Shown here in pieces: positions 33,691-42,184 of a stretch of 64,000 bases of DNA. Source of the stretch: Sphingomonas sp. Leaf357 (lineage in GTDB: Bacteria > Pseudomonadota > Alphaproteobacteria > Sphingomonadales > Sphingomonadaceae). Location: NCBI RefSeq assembly GCF_001423845.1, contig NZ_LMPM01000003.1, positions 248,001-312,000 on the forward strand, written 5' to 3'. Within the stretch, counting starts at the first letter, position 1. The number at the start of each line of letters is the position of its first letter. The translations under genes were made by a program, and so were the position numbers. Under the pieces are notes generated by a model. It was not told the DNA's origin and made no database searches. It saw only the letters and a program-made list of their open reading frames with translations.

Positions 33691-35801
33691 CAGAATGCTT
33701 GCCCGATCGAGATGTAGAGCGCGACCTTGCCGTCGCCCGGTCGCGGGTTGAGCGGCGTTGCCACGTCCACCCGCATCGGTCCGAAATTGGTGTAGAATCG
33801 CCCGCCGATGCCCGCGCCGTACCGCAGGTCGCCGCCCTTGGGGTAAACCGTCTCGTACGCGTTACCCGCATCGAAGAACGGCACGATCCCGAAATTGCCG
33901 AAACGATAGCGCGCCTCGATCGAGAATTCGTTGAGCGAGCGTCCGCCGACCGGATTGCCCTGCGGATCGAACGGCCCGAGCCGCTGATAGCCGTAGCCGC
34001 GCACCGATCCGCCGCCGCCGCCGTAATAGCGCCGCGACGGTGCAAGATCGTCGCGTGCGATGCCCGGGATCGTCCCCGCGCGCACCCGCCCCGCCACCAC
34101 CAGGCTCGGCGTCACCGGCTGATAGATGCTGCCCTCGATCAGCACGCGCGCATAGGGCCGCACGCCGCCGCTCACCGACGTCTCCGGGCTCAGGCTCAAT
34201 TTCAGGCGATAGCCCTTGGTCGGGTTGAGCAGACTGTCCGACGTATCGAACAACACCTGCCCAGGTAGCGCGACGATGCCGTACGTCTTGCGCCTCCGGT
34301 CGCCGATCGCGAAATCGTAGACGCTTTCGTTCGTGCCGGTCAGTTCGAAGCCGTAGGCATAGGTGAACTTCTTCTGCCAGATCGGCGTCGAATCGTAGCT
34401 GATCCGCCCGGACAACGTGCCGGTAAAGGCGTTGAACGCATCGTAGTTCGAGTGGTTGGCCGATGCCGTCAGCGTGACGGTCCGGTCGCGCTTGCCAGCG
34501 TTCATCCGCCGGAAGGTACCCGACAGGCCTTGCTCCTGCGTGCCGGCGATGATCGATCCGATCAGCGCGCCCTCGGGCGGGAACACGTTGCGATGCGTGA
34601 ACGACCCTTCGAGCTTGATTCCCTCGCCGGTCGAATAGCCCGCCGTGGCGGCGAGCGAGCGCGGCGGCCCGGCCTCCTGCCGCACCAGCAGGTCGACCTT
34701 CTCGGTCCCGTCCGGACCGGGCTGTCCGGTGCGGCGCGGCTCGACCGATACGGTCGAGAACAATCCCGTCGCGACCAGCGCCTGGCGCAGGTCGTCGACC
34801 TTGCGATTGTCGTACAGTTCGCCGTCCTTGAACCGCGCCAGAACCCCGACATGCTTGGCGTCGAACGCCAGCTTGCCCTCGGTCGAATAGGTGCCGAACG
34901 ACGATCTTGGCCCGGTGTCGACCGGCAGCGTGTAATCCCCGGTCCATTTCGCATCGTCGAGCAGGATGTCGCGCTGTCCGACCTTGATGAACGGATAGCC
35001 CTGTTGCGGCAGCGTCAGCGCCAGATTGGCCTCCGCGCCCTGAATGCGATCCGCCTCAATCCTGTCGCCGATCTTTAGCGGCAATTCGCGCCGCAACAGA
35101 TCTGGCGGCACAACCGGCCCGGCGTCGATCGTCACCGACGACAGGCTGTAGACCTTGCCCGGCGTCGCGCTGACGATCGCCTTGACCGGCTTGCCGCTCT
35201 TCGCCGGCGGCTGCTCGATCGTCGAGATCGCGGTGCCGTCATAGAAGCCCTTCGACTTCATCAGCCGCACCGCCAGCGCCTCATCCTCCTTGGCGCGCGC
35301 GGAAATCATCGCCGCGTTGGCGGCATTGCCACCGCCTTCCTTCAGCGCGGACAGCGAATTGAATTGACTGGTCAGCTCCAGCTCGTCCAGCCCGCGCACT
35401 TCGGTGTCGTAGCGGATGACCACCGTCTTCTCGTCGCCGACATCGGCAACCTCGATCGGCGGCGTGGTGTCGTACGATCCGAGCGCGGGCAGCGGCGCGC
35501 TCAGCTCCGGTGTCTCGGCCGCGACCGGCGTCAGCGCGGGATCGGCGGGCGATACCTGCCCGGCGATCAGCGGCGTCCCCGCCGGGGCAGCGGGCATCGC
35601 CTCGAGGGGGGCGTTGATATCGTTGGACAGCGCGGGCAGCGCGGAATCGAACTGGGAATCGGTAACGATCGGCTTGTCCGCATTGGGATCGACCGGCTGA
35701 GCTTGAACCGGCTCGGGCGTGGCCGGCGGCACCTGTTGCGCGGGAGCGAGCCCCGCCAAAGCCAAGACCACCCAACTCGACGTAAACCAAAGACCAGTCA
35801 A
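33690..35801 (-). CDS. tamA: TamA / Omp85-family outer-membrane assembly protein
   Basis: Seven hundred and three residues. An N-terminal export signal (LALAGLAPAQ) is followed by a Pro/Ala-rich linker. POTRA-type domains (roughly 160-390) come next, then a 16-strand barrel with the conserved GGGGSVRGYGYQRLGP loop and a C-terminal strand ending in Phe (IGQAF), the beta-signal for outer-membrane insertion. It works with TamB in the same operon. The N-terminal linker (residues 20-130) is longer than in E. coli TamA. Confidence 0.92.
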   Translation of the reverse strand: MTGLWFTSSWVVLALAGLAPAQQVPPATPEPVQAQPVDPNADKPIVTDSQFDSALPALSNDINAPLEAMPAAPAGTPLIAGQVSPADPALTPVAAETPELSAPLPALGSYDTTPPIEVADVGDEKTVVIRYDTEVRGLDELELTSQFNSLSALKEGGGNAANAAMISARAKEDEALAVRLMKSKGFYDGTAISTIEQPPAKSGKPVKAIVSATPGKVYSLSSVTIDAGPVVPPDLLRRELPLKIGDRIEADRIQGAEANLALTLPQQGYPFIKVGQRDILLDDAKWTGDYTLPVDTGPRSSFGTYSTEGKLAFDAKHVGVLARFKDGELYDNRKVDDLRQALVATGLFSTVSVEPRRTGQPGPDGTEKVDLLVRQEAGPPRSLAATAGYSTGEGIKLEGSFTHRNVFPPEGALIGSIIAGTQEQGLSGTFRRMNAGKRDRTVTLTASANHSNYDAFNAFTGTLSGRISYDSTPIWQKKFTYAYGFELTGTNESVYDFAIGDRRRKTYGIVALPGQVLFDTSDSLLNPTKGYRLKLSLSPETSVSGGVRPYARVLIEGSIYQPVTPSLVVAGRVRAGTIPGIARDDLAPSRRYYGGGGGSVRGYGYQRLGPFDPQGNPVGGRSLNEFSIEARYRFGNFGIVPFFDAGNAYETVYPKGGDLRYGAGIGGRFYTNFGPMRVDVATPLNPRPGDGKVALYISIGQAF

Positions 35802-35896
35802 AACGCGCTTTTCCCCTTGGGGGAGCGGCTGACCACCGTCTATTCCCCACCTCCCGCGCCTAACGCACGGCCATCATGTTGGTTCCTGCTGACATT

Positions 35897-36006
35897 CCGT
35901 CATCCCGGACTTGATCCGGGATCCAACGTGCCGGCAAGGCTGCGCCCGCCCCTCTGGCCGCAACCCAAGCCGCTTGATGGATCCCGGATCAAGTCCGGGA
36001 TGACGG
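35897..36006. repeat. Sphingomonad paired inverted repeat R2
   Basis: CCGTCATCCCGGACTTGATC at the left and its nearly perfect reverse complement ending GGGATGACGG at the right bracket about 55 bases. It fills the gap between tamA and glcB. Confidence 0.9.
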
Positions 36007-36015
36007 CGGAAGCGG

Positions 36016-38220
36016 TCAAGCCCCCTTCACCCGCAACCGAAACGCGTGCAGCAACGGCTCGGTATACCCGCTCGGCTGCGTCACGCCCTCGAACACCAGA
36101 GCGCGCGCCGCCTGATACGCCAGGCTGCTATCCTCGTGCCCCGACATCGGCGAATAGGCCGCGTCGCCCGCATTCTGCGCATCGACCTTCTTCGCCATCC
36201 GCTCGAACGCTGCATCCACGTCCGCCGTGGTCGCCACCCCGTGCAGCAGCCAATTGGCCATGTGCTGGGACGAGATGCGCAACGTCGCGCGATCCTCCAT
36301 CAGCCCGATATCGTGGATATCCGGCACCTTGGAACAGCCGACGCCCTGGTCGATCCAGCGCACGACATAGCCCAATATGCCCTGTGCATTGTTGTCCAGT
36401 TCGGCCTGCACCTCCTGCGGCGTCCAGTTGCGCCCGCCCGCCACCGGCACGTTCAACAACGGACCGAGGCCCGGCACGGCCTCCTTCGCGATCGTCTTCT
36501 GCCCCTCGAACACATCGACGTCGTGATAGTGCATCGCGTGCAACGTCGCGGCGGTGGGGGACGGTACCCAGGCGGTGTTCGCGCCCGATTTCGGATGCGC
36601 GATCTTCTGCTCCATCATGTCCGCCATGCGGTCCGGCGCGGCCCACATGCCCTTGCCGATCTGCGCCTTGCCCGAAAGGCCGGCGGCCAGACCGATCCGC
36701 ACGTTGCGATCCTCATACGCCTTGATCCAGTCGCTCGCCTTCATCTCGGCCTTGGGGATCATCGCACCCGCATGCATCGCGGTATGCATCTCGTCGCCGG
36801 TGCGATCGAGGAAGCCGGTGTTGATGAACACGATCCGGTCCTTCACCACCGCGATGCACGCGGCGAGATTGGCCGAGGTCCGCCGCTCCTCGTCCATCAC
36901 GCCGACCTTGATCGTGTGGCGTTCGATCTCCAGCAGATCCTCCACCGCATCGAACAAGGCGTTGGTGAAGGCGCATTCCTCCGGCCCGTGCATCTTCGGC
37001 TTGACGATATAGACCGATCCCGCGCGGCTGTTGCGGAACTTGCCAGTTTCAGGTGAACGGTCCCCCGGACCGTTCAGGTCATCCCGGGGGGATGACCGAC
37101 CTGAAACTCCCCGCAGGTCGTACAGCGCGATGGTCGAGGTCAGGATCGCATCCAGGATGCCCTCCGGCGCCTCCCCCCCATCCGCCAGCAGCACCGCCGG
37201 GGTCGTCATCAGGTGGCCGACATTGCGCACGAACAACAGGCTGCGCCCGGCCAGCGTCAGCGTGCCGCCGTCCGGCGTCGCATACTCGCGATCCGCCTCC
37301 AGCTTGCGCACGATCGTCCGCCCGCCCTTTTCGAAACTCTCCTGCAGATCGCCGAGCATCAGCCCGAGCCAATTGGCATAGGCCGCCACCTTGTCCTCGG
37401 CATCCACCGCCGCGACCGAATCCTCGAGATCGACGATCGTGGTCAGCGCGGATTCGAGCAGCACGTCGGCGATCCCCGCCGGATCGTCCCGCCCGACCGA
37501 AGACTCGCGATCGATCACCACTTCGATATGCAAACCGTGATGCCGGAACAGCAGCGAAGACGGCGTGGCCGGTTCGCCGCGATACCCGACGAACGCGCTC
37601 GCGTCCGCCAGCGCCGGCTTCGCCGCGCCGGGCACCCCCTGTGCCATCAGAACGCCGTCCACGATCGCAAGGCTCGCCACGCTATCCCACGGCCCGATCG
37701 ACAGCGGCACGGCCTTGTCGAGAAACGCCTTCGCCGCCGCGACCACCTGCACGCCACGTTCGGTGTCGTACCCGCCCGGCTTCGCTTTCCCCGGCAACGC
37801 GTCGGTGCCGTAGAATGCATCATACAGGCTGCCCCAGCGCGCATTGGCCGCGTTCAGCACGAAGCGCGCGTTCAGGATCGGCACCACCAGCTGCGGCCCG
37901 GCCATCGTCGCGACTTCGGCATCGACATGCTCGGTCCGGATCGTGAACGGTGCAGGCTCCGGCACCAGATACCCGATCCCGCGCAGAAACGCCTCGTCCA
38001 CCGCGCCGCCCGCCTGATACCGCGCGTCGATCTCGGTCTGCAACGTCTCGCGGACCGCCAGCAACGCCCGGTTCTCCGGCGCGAACTTCTCGAAGATATC
38101 TGCCATGCCCTGCCACCAGGACACGGCATTGATCCCGAGCCCGAGCAGCACCTTGCTCTCGACGAACCGCACCAGCGGCTCGGCCACGGACAATCCGGCG
38201 CGGTCGATCATTTCGGGCAT
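36016..38220 (-). CDS. glcB: Malate synthase G, with an extra in-frame segment
   Basis: Seven hundred and thirty-four residues, the G isoform. It condenses glyoxylate and acetyl-CoA to malate. Recognised blocks include [53 protein letters not shown] and [20 protein letters not shown]. Between YDL and NSRAG there are 27 residues, where E. coli GlcB as I recall it has four. The extra stretch is encoded by a palindromic element (37,045-37,108). No frame is broken. A repeat pair lies on each side of the gene, and the next gene upstream is a MarR regulator. Confidence 0.93.
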   Translation of the reverse strand: MPEMIDRAGLSVAEPLVRFVESKVLLGLGINAVSWWQGMADIFEKFAPENRALLAVRETLQTEIDARYQAGGAVDEAFLRGIGYLVPEPAPFTIRTEHVDAEVATMAGPQLVVPILNARFVLNAANARWGSLYDAFYGTDALPGKAKPGGYDTERGVQVVAAAKAFLDKAVPLSIGPWDSVASLAIVDGVLMAQGVPGAAKPALADASAFVGYRGEPATPSSLLFRHHGLHIEVVIDRESSVGRDDPAGIADVLLESALTTIVDLEDSVAAVDAEDKVAAYANWLGLMLGDLQESFEKGGRTIVRKLEADREYATPDGGTLTLAGRSLLFVRNVGHLMTTPAVLLADGGEAPEGILDAILTSTIALYDLRGVSGRSSPRDDLNGPGDRSPETGKFRNSRAGSVYIVKPKMHGPEECAFTNALFDAVEDLLEIERHTIKVGVMDEERRTSANLAACIAVVKDRIVFINTGFLDRTGDEMHTAMHAGAMIPKAEMKASDWIKAYEDRNVRIGLAAGLSGKAQIGKGMWAAPDRMADMMEQKIAHPKSGANTAWVPSPTAATLHAMHYHDVDVFEGQKTIAKEAVPGLGPLLNVPVAGGRNWTPQEVQAELDNNAQGILGYVVRWIDQGVGCSKVPDIHDIGLMEDRATLRISSQHMANWLLHGVATTADVDAAFERMAKKVDAQNAGDAAYSPMSGHEDSSLAYQAARALVFEGVTQPSGYTEPLLHAFRLRVKGA
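37045..37108. repeat. Palindromic element inserted in frame within glcB
   Basis: The outer arms AGTTTCAGGT (37045-37054) and ACCTGAAACT (37099-37108) enclose two hairpins. They are GAACGGTCC/GGACCGTTC (37055-37063, 37067-37075) and GGTCATCCC/GGGATGACC (37077-37085, 37089-37097). The whole folds as a three-way junction. It contains GTCATCCCGG, shared with the intergenic repeat arms R1-R3. Confidence 0.85.
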
Positions 38221-38327
38221 TCAGTCCTCCTGATAAGGGTATTACATATGCCTGGGGAGGGCCGAAATGCGGCTTAGGGTTTGCCTGCGATTCCCGCAAC
38301 GCCGGAGTTGGGCACGTCCCTGCCCCC

Positions 38328-38425
38328 CCGTCATCCCGGACTTGATCCGGGATCCAACGTGCCGCAAACCAATCGGCTTCTGATCGCGCGGCACGTTGGA
38401 TGCCGGATCAAGCCCGGCATGACGG
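38328..38425. repeat. Sphingomonad paired inverted repeat R3
   Basis: The left arm CCGTCATCCCGGACTTGATC and a right arm ending CCGGCATGACGG are reverse complements with a few changes. The right arm keeps its own inner hairpin, ATGCCGG...CCGGCAT. It lies between glcB and the MarR gene. Confidence 0.88.
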
Positions 38426-38433
38426 CCAAGAGT

Positions 38434-38886
38434 TCAGCCTCCTTCGGGATCAAGCGCCGCCGCCGAAGCCTCCAGCCGATCGAGCACCGCCCGGAACGTC
38501 ACGATCTCCTTCGCCGAAAACCCCGCAAACACCCGCCCTTCGAGTTCCAAAGCCTTGGGCGCGACATTCTCGTACAGCGCCTGTCCGGCGTCGGTCAGCG
38601 ACAACAGGTGCGACCGCTGGTCGTCAGGATTGGGCCGCCGCGCCACCAGTCCGCGCTCGACCAGGGCGATCGCCGCACGACTCACCGTCACCTTGTCCAT
38701 CTGCGTCCGCACGCCCAGCGCCTGCTGCGTCAGCCCCTCGCCCTCCGCGATCACCGCGATCAACCGCCACTCCGCGATCTTCAGCCCGAACAGAGCCTGA
38801 TACGCCGTCGCGATCGCGGACGACACGCGGTTCGACGCGATCGACAGCCGATAAGGCAGGAAATCGTCGAGTTTCAGCGTCGGCAT
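38434..38886 (-). CDS. MarR-family transcriptional regulator
   Basis: The ATG at 38886 (MPTLKLDDFLPYRLSI) gives 150 residues; the longer frame reads through repeat R4. The winged-helix segment EGLTQQALGVRTQMDKVTVSRAAIALVERGLVARRPNPDDQR is typical of MarR dimers, given here only as recognition of the wing PDDQRSH and the VSRAA helix. It is divergent from hppD with repeat R4 between them. A role in controlling tyrosine or homogentisate degradation is likely from position, as MarR-type proteins commonly bind aromatic acids. Confidence 0.88.
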   Translation of the reverse strand: MPTLKLDDFLPYRLSIASNRVSSAIATAYQALFGLKIAEWRLIAVIAEGEGLTQQALGVRTQMDKVTVSRAAIALVERGLVARRPNPDDQRSHLLSLTDAGQALYENVAPKALELEGRVFAGFSAKEIVTFRAVLDRLEASAAALDPEGG

Positions 38887-38912
38887 GCGTTTCTCATTCC
38901 ACAAAGAGCAGA

Positions 38913-39009
38913 CCGTCACCCCGGACATGTTCCGGGGTCCACCGCGCCGCAAATTCTCACCTGATTGGTTTGCCGCACGGTGGACCCCGGAACAAGTCCG
39001 GGGTGACGG
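38913..39009. repeat. Sphingomonad paired inverted repeat R4
   Basis: The arms read CCGTCACCCCGGACATGTTC and its reverse complement ending GGGGTGACGG. The inner hairpin is ACCCCGGA-catgt-TCCGGGGT. The sequence differs from R1-R3 but the pairing plan is identical. It lies in the marR-hppD divergent spacer. Confidence 0.88.
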
Positions 39010-39082
39010 CAACTGGCTGGCTGGACGCCCGCCCCAATCCCCGATATAGTATCATCTGAAACCACCTTCCCGGAGAGTGACG

Positions 39083-40162
39083 ATGACCGCACCCCAAGAA
39101 TCGATGGGCGAAAACCCGATGGGCCTCAATGGATTCGAATTCGTCGAATTCACCTCCCCCGCGCCCGAGGCTCTGGCCGATCTGTTCGTCAAGATGGGCT
39201 TCACCCATGTCGGCAACCACAAGTCGAAGAACGTCCGCCGCTATGCGCAGGGCGACATCAACTTCCTCCTCAACATGGACGAAGCGGGCCAGGTCGCCGG
39301 CTTCCGCAACGCGCACGGCCCCAGCGCCAACGCGATGGCGTTCCGCGTCGCCGACGGCCAGCAGGCGTTGAAGCTCGCGCTCGAACGCGGTGCGGCGGCG
39401 GTCAAGGGCGAACACGGCCCCGGCGAACTCGACATCCCGGCGATCGAGGGCATCGGCGGTGCCAACCTGTACCTCGTCGATGAGAAATCGAAGATCTACG
39501 AAACCGATTTCGAGCCGATCGCCGGCACGTCGCCGGACGATCACAGCGTCGGCCTGCACACGCTCGATCACCTCACCCACAATCTCCAGCGTGGCCGGAT
39601 GGATTATTGGGCGAATTATTACGAGAGCATCTTCAACTTCCGCCAGATCCGCTATTTCGACATCGAAGGGCAAGCCACCGGGCTGTTCAGCAAGGCGATG
39701 ACCGCGCCCGACGACAAGATCCGCATTCCCTTGAACGAAAGCCAGGACGAGCATTCGCAGATCGAGGAATTCATCAAGGACTACAAAGGCGAAGGCATCC
39801 AGCATCTGGCGCTCGCCACGGACGATATCTTCAAGACGGTCGATATTTTGCGGGCCAACGGCATCAAGTTCCAGACCACGCCGCAAACCTATTTCGACCT
39901 GATCGACAAGCGCCTGCCCGGCCACAACCACGACGTCGAGGAAATGCGCAAGCGCGACATCCTGATCGACGGCGCCCCGGAAACGGGTGGCGGCTTGCTG
40001 CTGCAGATCTTCACCGAGAACATGGTCGGCCCGATCTTCTTCGAAATCATCCAGCGCAAGGGTAATGACGGCTTCGGCGAGGGCAACTTCAAAGCGCTGT
40101 TCGAATCGATCGAACTCGACCAGATCCGCCGCGGCGTCGTCCCGGGCGCGGTGGAGGCGTAA
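39083..40162 (+). CDS. hppD: 4-hydroxyphenylpyruvate dioxygenase
   Basis: The ATG at 39083 follows GGAGAG and gives 359 residues. The enzyme turns 4-hydroxyphenylpyruvate into homogentisate, the second step of tyrosine breakdown. The Fe(II) ligands are the His in TLDHLTHN, the His in GIQHLALATDD and the Glu in FFEIIQRKG. The C-terminal GFGEGNFKALFESIE helix is conserved. hmgA follows 140 bases downstream on the same strand, with repeat R5 in the gap. Confidence 0.96.
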   Translation: MTAPQESMGENPMGLNGFEFVEFTSPAPEALADLFVKMGFTHVGNHKSKNVRRYAQGDINFLLNMDEAGQVAGFRNAHGPSANAMAFRVADGQQALKLALERGAAAVKGEHGPGELDIPAIEGIGGANLYLVDEKSKIYETDFEPIAGTSPDDHSVGLHTLDHLTHNLQRGRMDYWANYYESIFNFRQIRYFDIEGQATGLFSKAMTAPDDKIRIPLNESQDEHSQIEEFIKDYKGEGIQHLALATDDIFKTVDILRANGIKFQTTPQTYFDLIDKRLPGHNHDVEEMRKRDILIDGAPETGGGLLLQIFTENMVGPIFFEIIQRKGNDGFGEGNFKALFESIELDQIRRGVVPGAVEA

Positions 40163-40179
40163 ATCCCTCCCCAACCCCG

Positions 40180-40270
40180 CCGTCATCCTGAACTCGTTTC
40201 AGGATCCATCGTGCCACAACGGCGATCGTCCGTGTTGCACGATGGATCCTGACCTTCGTCAGGATGACGG
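40180..40270. repeat. Sphingomonad paired inverted repeat R5
   Basis: The arms begin CCGTCATCCTGAACTCGTTT and end GTCAGGATGACGG. The inner hairpin is ATCCTGAA-ctcgt-TTCAGGAT. It lies between hppD and hmgA and could end or attenuate the hppD message. Confidence 0.88.
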
Positions 40271-40302
40271 TAGTTGTTGAGGTGAACGTAAGGACCAAAG
40301 CC

Positions 40303-41595
40303 ATGACCAAATACCAAACCGGCTTCGGTAACCACTTCGCCACCGAAGCCGTCCCCGGCGCTCTCCCGGTCGGACGAAACTCTCCCCAACGCCCCCCCTT
40401 CGGCCTCTACACCGAACAACTCAGCGGCACCGCGTTCACCGCGCCGCGCCACGAAAACCTCCGCTCCTGGCTCTATCGCCTGCGCCCGAGCGCCGCGCAC
40501 CCCGCCTTCACCCGCTACGAAGGCGCGACGCAATTCGCCCCCGGCGTCGCCAAACCGCCACTGGCGCCCAACCGCCTGCGCTGGGGCCCGCTCGACATCG
40601 CGCAAGGCCAGGACTGGCTCGACAGCCTCACCACCATGCTCGTCGCGGGCGAAGGCCCCGCCACACAGACCGGCGTGGCGATGCACATCTACCGTGCGAG
40701 CGAGGACATGCGGAACCGCGCCTTCGTCAGCGGCGACGGCGAACTCCTGATCCTGCCCGAACAGGGTGCCCTCACGCTCTTGACCGAACTTGGCCGGATC
40801 GACGTGAAACCCGGCGAGATCGCGCTGATCCCGCGCGGCGTCCGCTTCCGCGTCACCCTCCCCGACGGCGAAGCGCGCGGCTATGTCGCAGAGAATCACG
40901 GCGCGCCCTTCCGCCTGCCCGATCTCGGCCCGATCGGCGCGAACGGCCTGGCCAACCCGCGCGACTTCGAAACGCCGCTCGCGTGGTTCGAGGACGTCGA
41001 GGACGACTACGAACTCGTCCAGAAATTCCTCGGCAGCCTGTGGTCCACGCAGCTCGGCCGCTCTCCACTCGACGTTGTCGCGTGGCACGGCAATTATGCG
41101 CCATGGAAATACGACCTCGCCCGCTTCAACACGATCGGCAGCATCAGTTTCGACCACCCCGATCCATCGATCTTCACCGTCCTCACCTCGCCAAGCGACC
41201 AGCCCGGCACCGCCAACGTCGATTTCGTCATCTTTCCGCCCCGCTGGATGGTGGCGGAAGACACGTTCCGCCCGCCCTGGTTCCACCGCAACACGATGAG
41301 CGAGTGCATGGGCCTGATCACCGGCCAATATGATGCCAAGGCCGAGGGCTTCCGCCCCGGCGCGCTCAGCCTGCACAACCAGATGAGCGGCCACGGCCCC
41401 GACGTCGCCACCTGGACCGCCGCGAGCAACGCCGACCTGAAACCGCATAAGATCGATGGCACCATGGCCTTCATGATCGAAAGCCGCTGGGTCTTCCGCC
41501 CCACCGAATTCGCGCTGAAAACAAGCGCGCTGGACGAGGATTACGATCAGGCCTGGACCGGTTTTCCGAAGGCGGAGTTGCCGTCGAGCGATTAA
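40303..41595 (+). CDS. hmgA: Homogentisate 1,2-dioxygenase
   Basis: The ATG at 40303 ([16 protein letters not shown]) gives 430 residues, the normal size; upstream codons lie in repeat R5. It opens the ring of homogentisate to maleylacetoacetate. Metal-site blocks visible are [20 protein letters not shown] followed by MSECMGLI, and [24 protein letters not shown] is another conserved block. The isomerase and hydrolase that would follow (MaiA, FahA) are not in the window. Confidence 0.96.
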   Translation: MTKYQTGFGNHFATEAVPGALPVGRNSPQRPPFGLYTEQLSGTAFTAPRHENLRSWLYRLRPSAAHPAFTRYEGATQFAPGVAKPPLAPNRLRWGPLDIAQGQDWLDSLTTMLVAGEGPATQTGVAMHIYRASEDMRNRAFVSGDGELLILPEQGALTLLTELGRIDVKPGEIALIPRGVRFRVTLPDGEARGYVAENHGAPFRLPDLGPIGANGLANPRDFETPLAWFEDVEDDYELVQKFLGSLWSTQLGRSPLDVVAWHGNYAPWKYDLARFNTIGSISFDHPDPSIFTVLTSPSDQPGTANVDFVIFPPRWMVAEDTFRPPWFHRNTMSECMGLITGQYDAKAEGFRPGALSLHNQMSGHGPDVATWTAASNADLKPHKIDGTMAFMIESRWVFRPTEFALKTSALDEDYDQAWTGFPKAELPSSD

Positions 41596-41651
41596 AGCGT
41601 AGCTGCAATTAATTCCTTGCGCGCCCTGCTGTCGATTGCCATAATCGCAGA

Positions 41652-41903
41652 ATGGATATCGAGTTCGACCCCGCCAAGGACGCACTCAATATCGAGAAGC
41701 ACGGCATATCGTTGGCACGGGCGGCCGAACTCGAATTGCTCGCATATGTGGCCGACGGCCGTTTCGCCGAACCGCGCTTTAGGCTGTACGGGCTGATCGA
41801 CGGGGAATCCTATTGTGTCGCGGGCACTCGGCGGCGCGGCATGGTCCGCGTGATCAGCCTGCGCCGTGCTCATCGCAAGGAGATGCAACGCTATGCCCCA
41901 TGA
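41652..41903 (+). CDS. brnT: BrnT-family type II toxin
   Basis: Eighty-three residues. FDPAKDALNIEKHGISLARA is the family signature, and GTRRRGMVRVISLRRAHRKEMQRY forms the RNase-like basic core with the R-x-A-H/K-x-E motif. BrnT is a RelE-fold ribonuclease that inhibits translation. The antitoxin start lies inside its 3' end (overlap 11 bases). The pair sits between hmgA and an aldehyde dehydrogenase gene. Confidence 0.92.
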   Translation: MDIEFDPAKDALNIEKHGISLARAAELELLAYVADGRFAEPRFRLYGLIDGESYCVAGTRRRGMVRVISLRRAHRKEMQRYAP

Positions 41904-42183
41904 AGATCGCCCGGTCGTTTTCGACGACGACAACCCCGAATGGACCAAAGAGGATTTCGCCAAGGCGCTACGCGGCGACGAAATCCCTGCGGAAATTCGC
42001 GCTGCCTTCGGCAAGGGTCGTGGCCGCCCCGTCGGCAGCACGAAGGCCGATGCCAAGGTTCAGGTAACGCTCCGCATCGATTCCGACGTGATCGCCGCCT
42101 TCAAATCCGGTGGCCCGGGCTGGCAATCGCGCATGAATGCCGCGCTGCGCGCCGCCATGTCGCAGGGTCGATCGGCGGCGTAA
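41893..42183 (+). CDS. brnA: BrnA-family antitoxin
   Basis: The ATG at 41893 (MPHEDRPVVFDDDNPEWT) gives 96 residues. DNPEWTKEDFAKALRG is the toxin-binding region, and KVQVTLRIDSDVIAAFKSGGPGWQSRMNAALR is the ribbon-helix-helix operator-binding part, here partly quoted as TLRIDSDVI and WQSRMN. BrnA neutralises BrnT and represses the operon. Its stop is one base from the stop of the convergent aldehyde dehydrogenase gene. Confidence 0.92.
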   Translation: MPHEDRPVVFDDDNPEWTKEDFAKALRGDEIPAEIRAAFGKGRGRPVGSTKADAKVQVTLRIDSDVIAAFKSGGPGWQSRMNAALRAAMSQGRSAA

Positions 42184-42184
42184 C

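Noticed and set aside
29995..33717. A 1,240-codon open frame on the plus strand opposite tamB
   Set aside because: It is an Arg/His/Gln-rich antisense frame produced by GC-rich codon use in tamB. It has no recognisable domain and no ribosome site.
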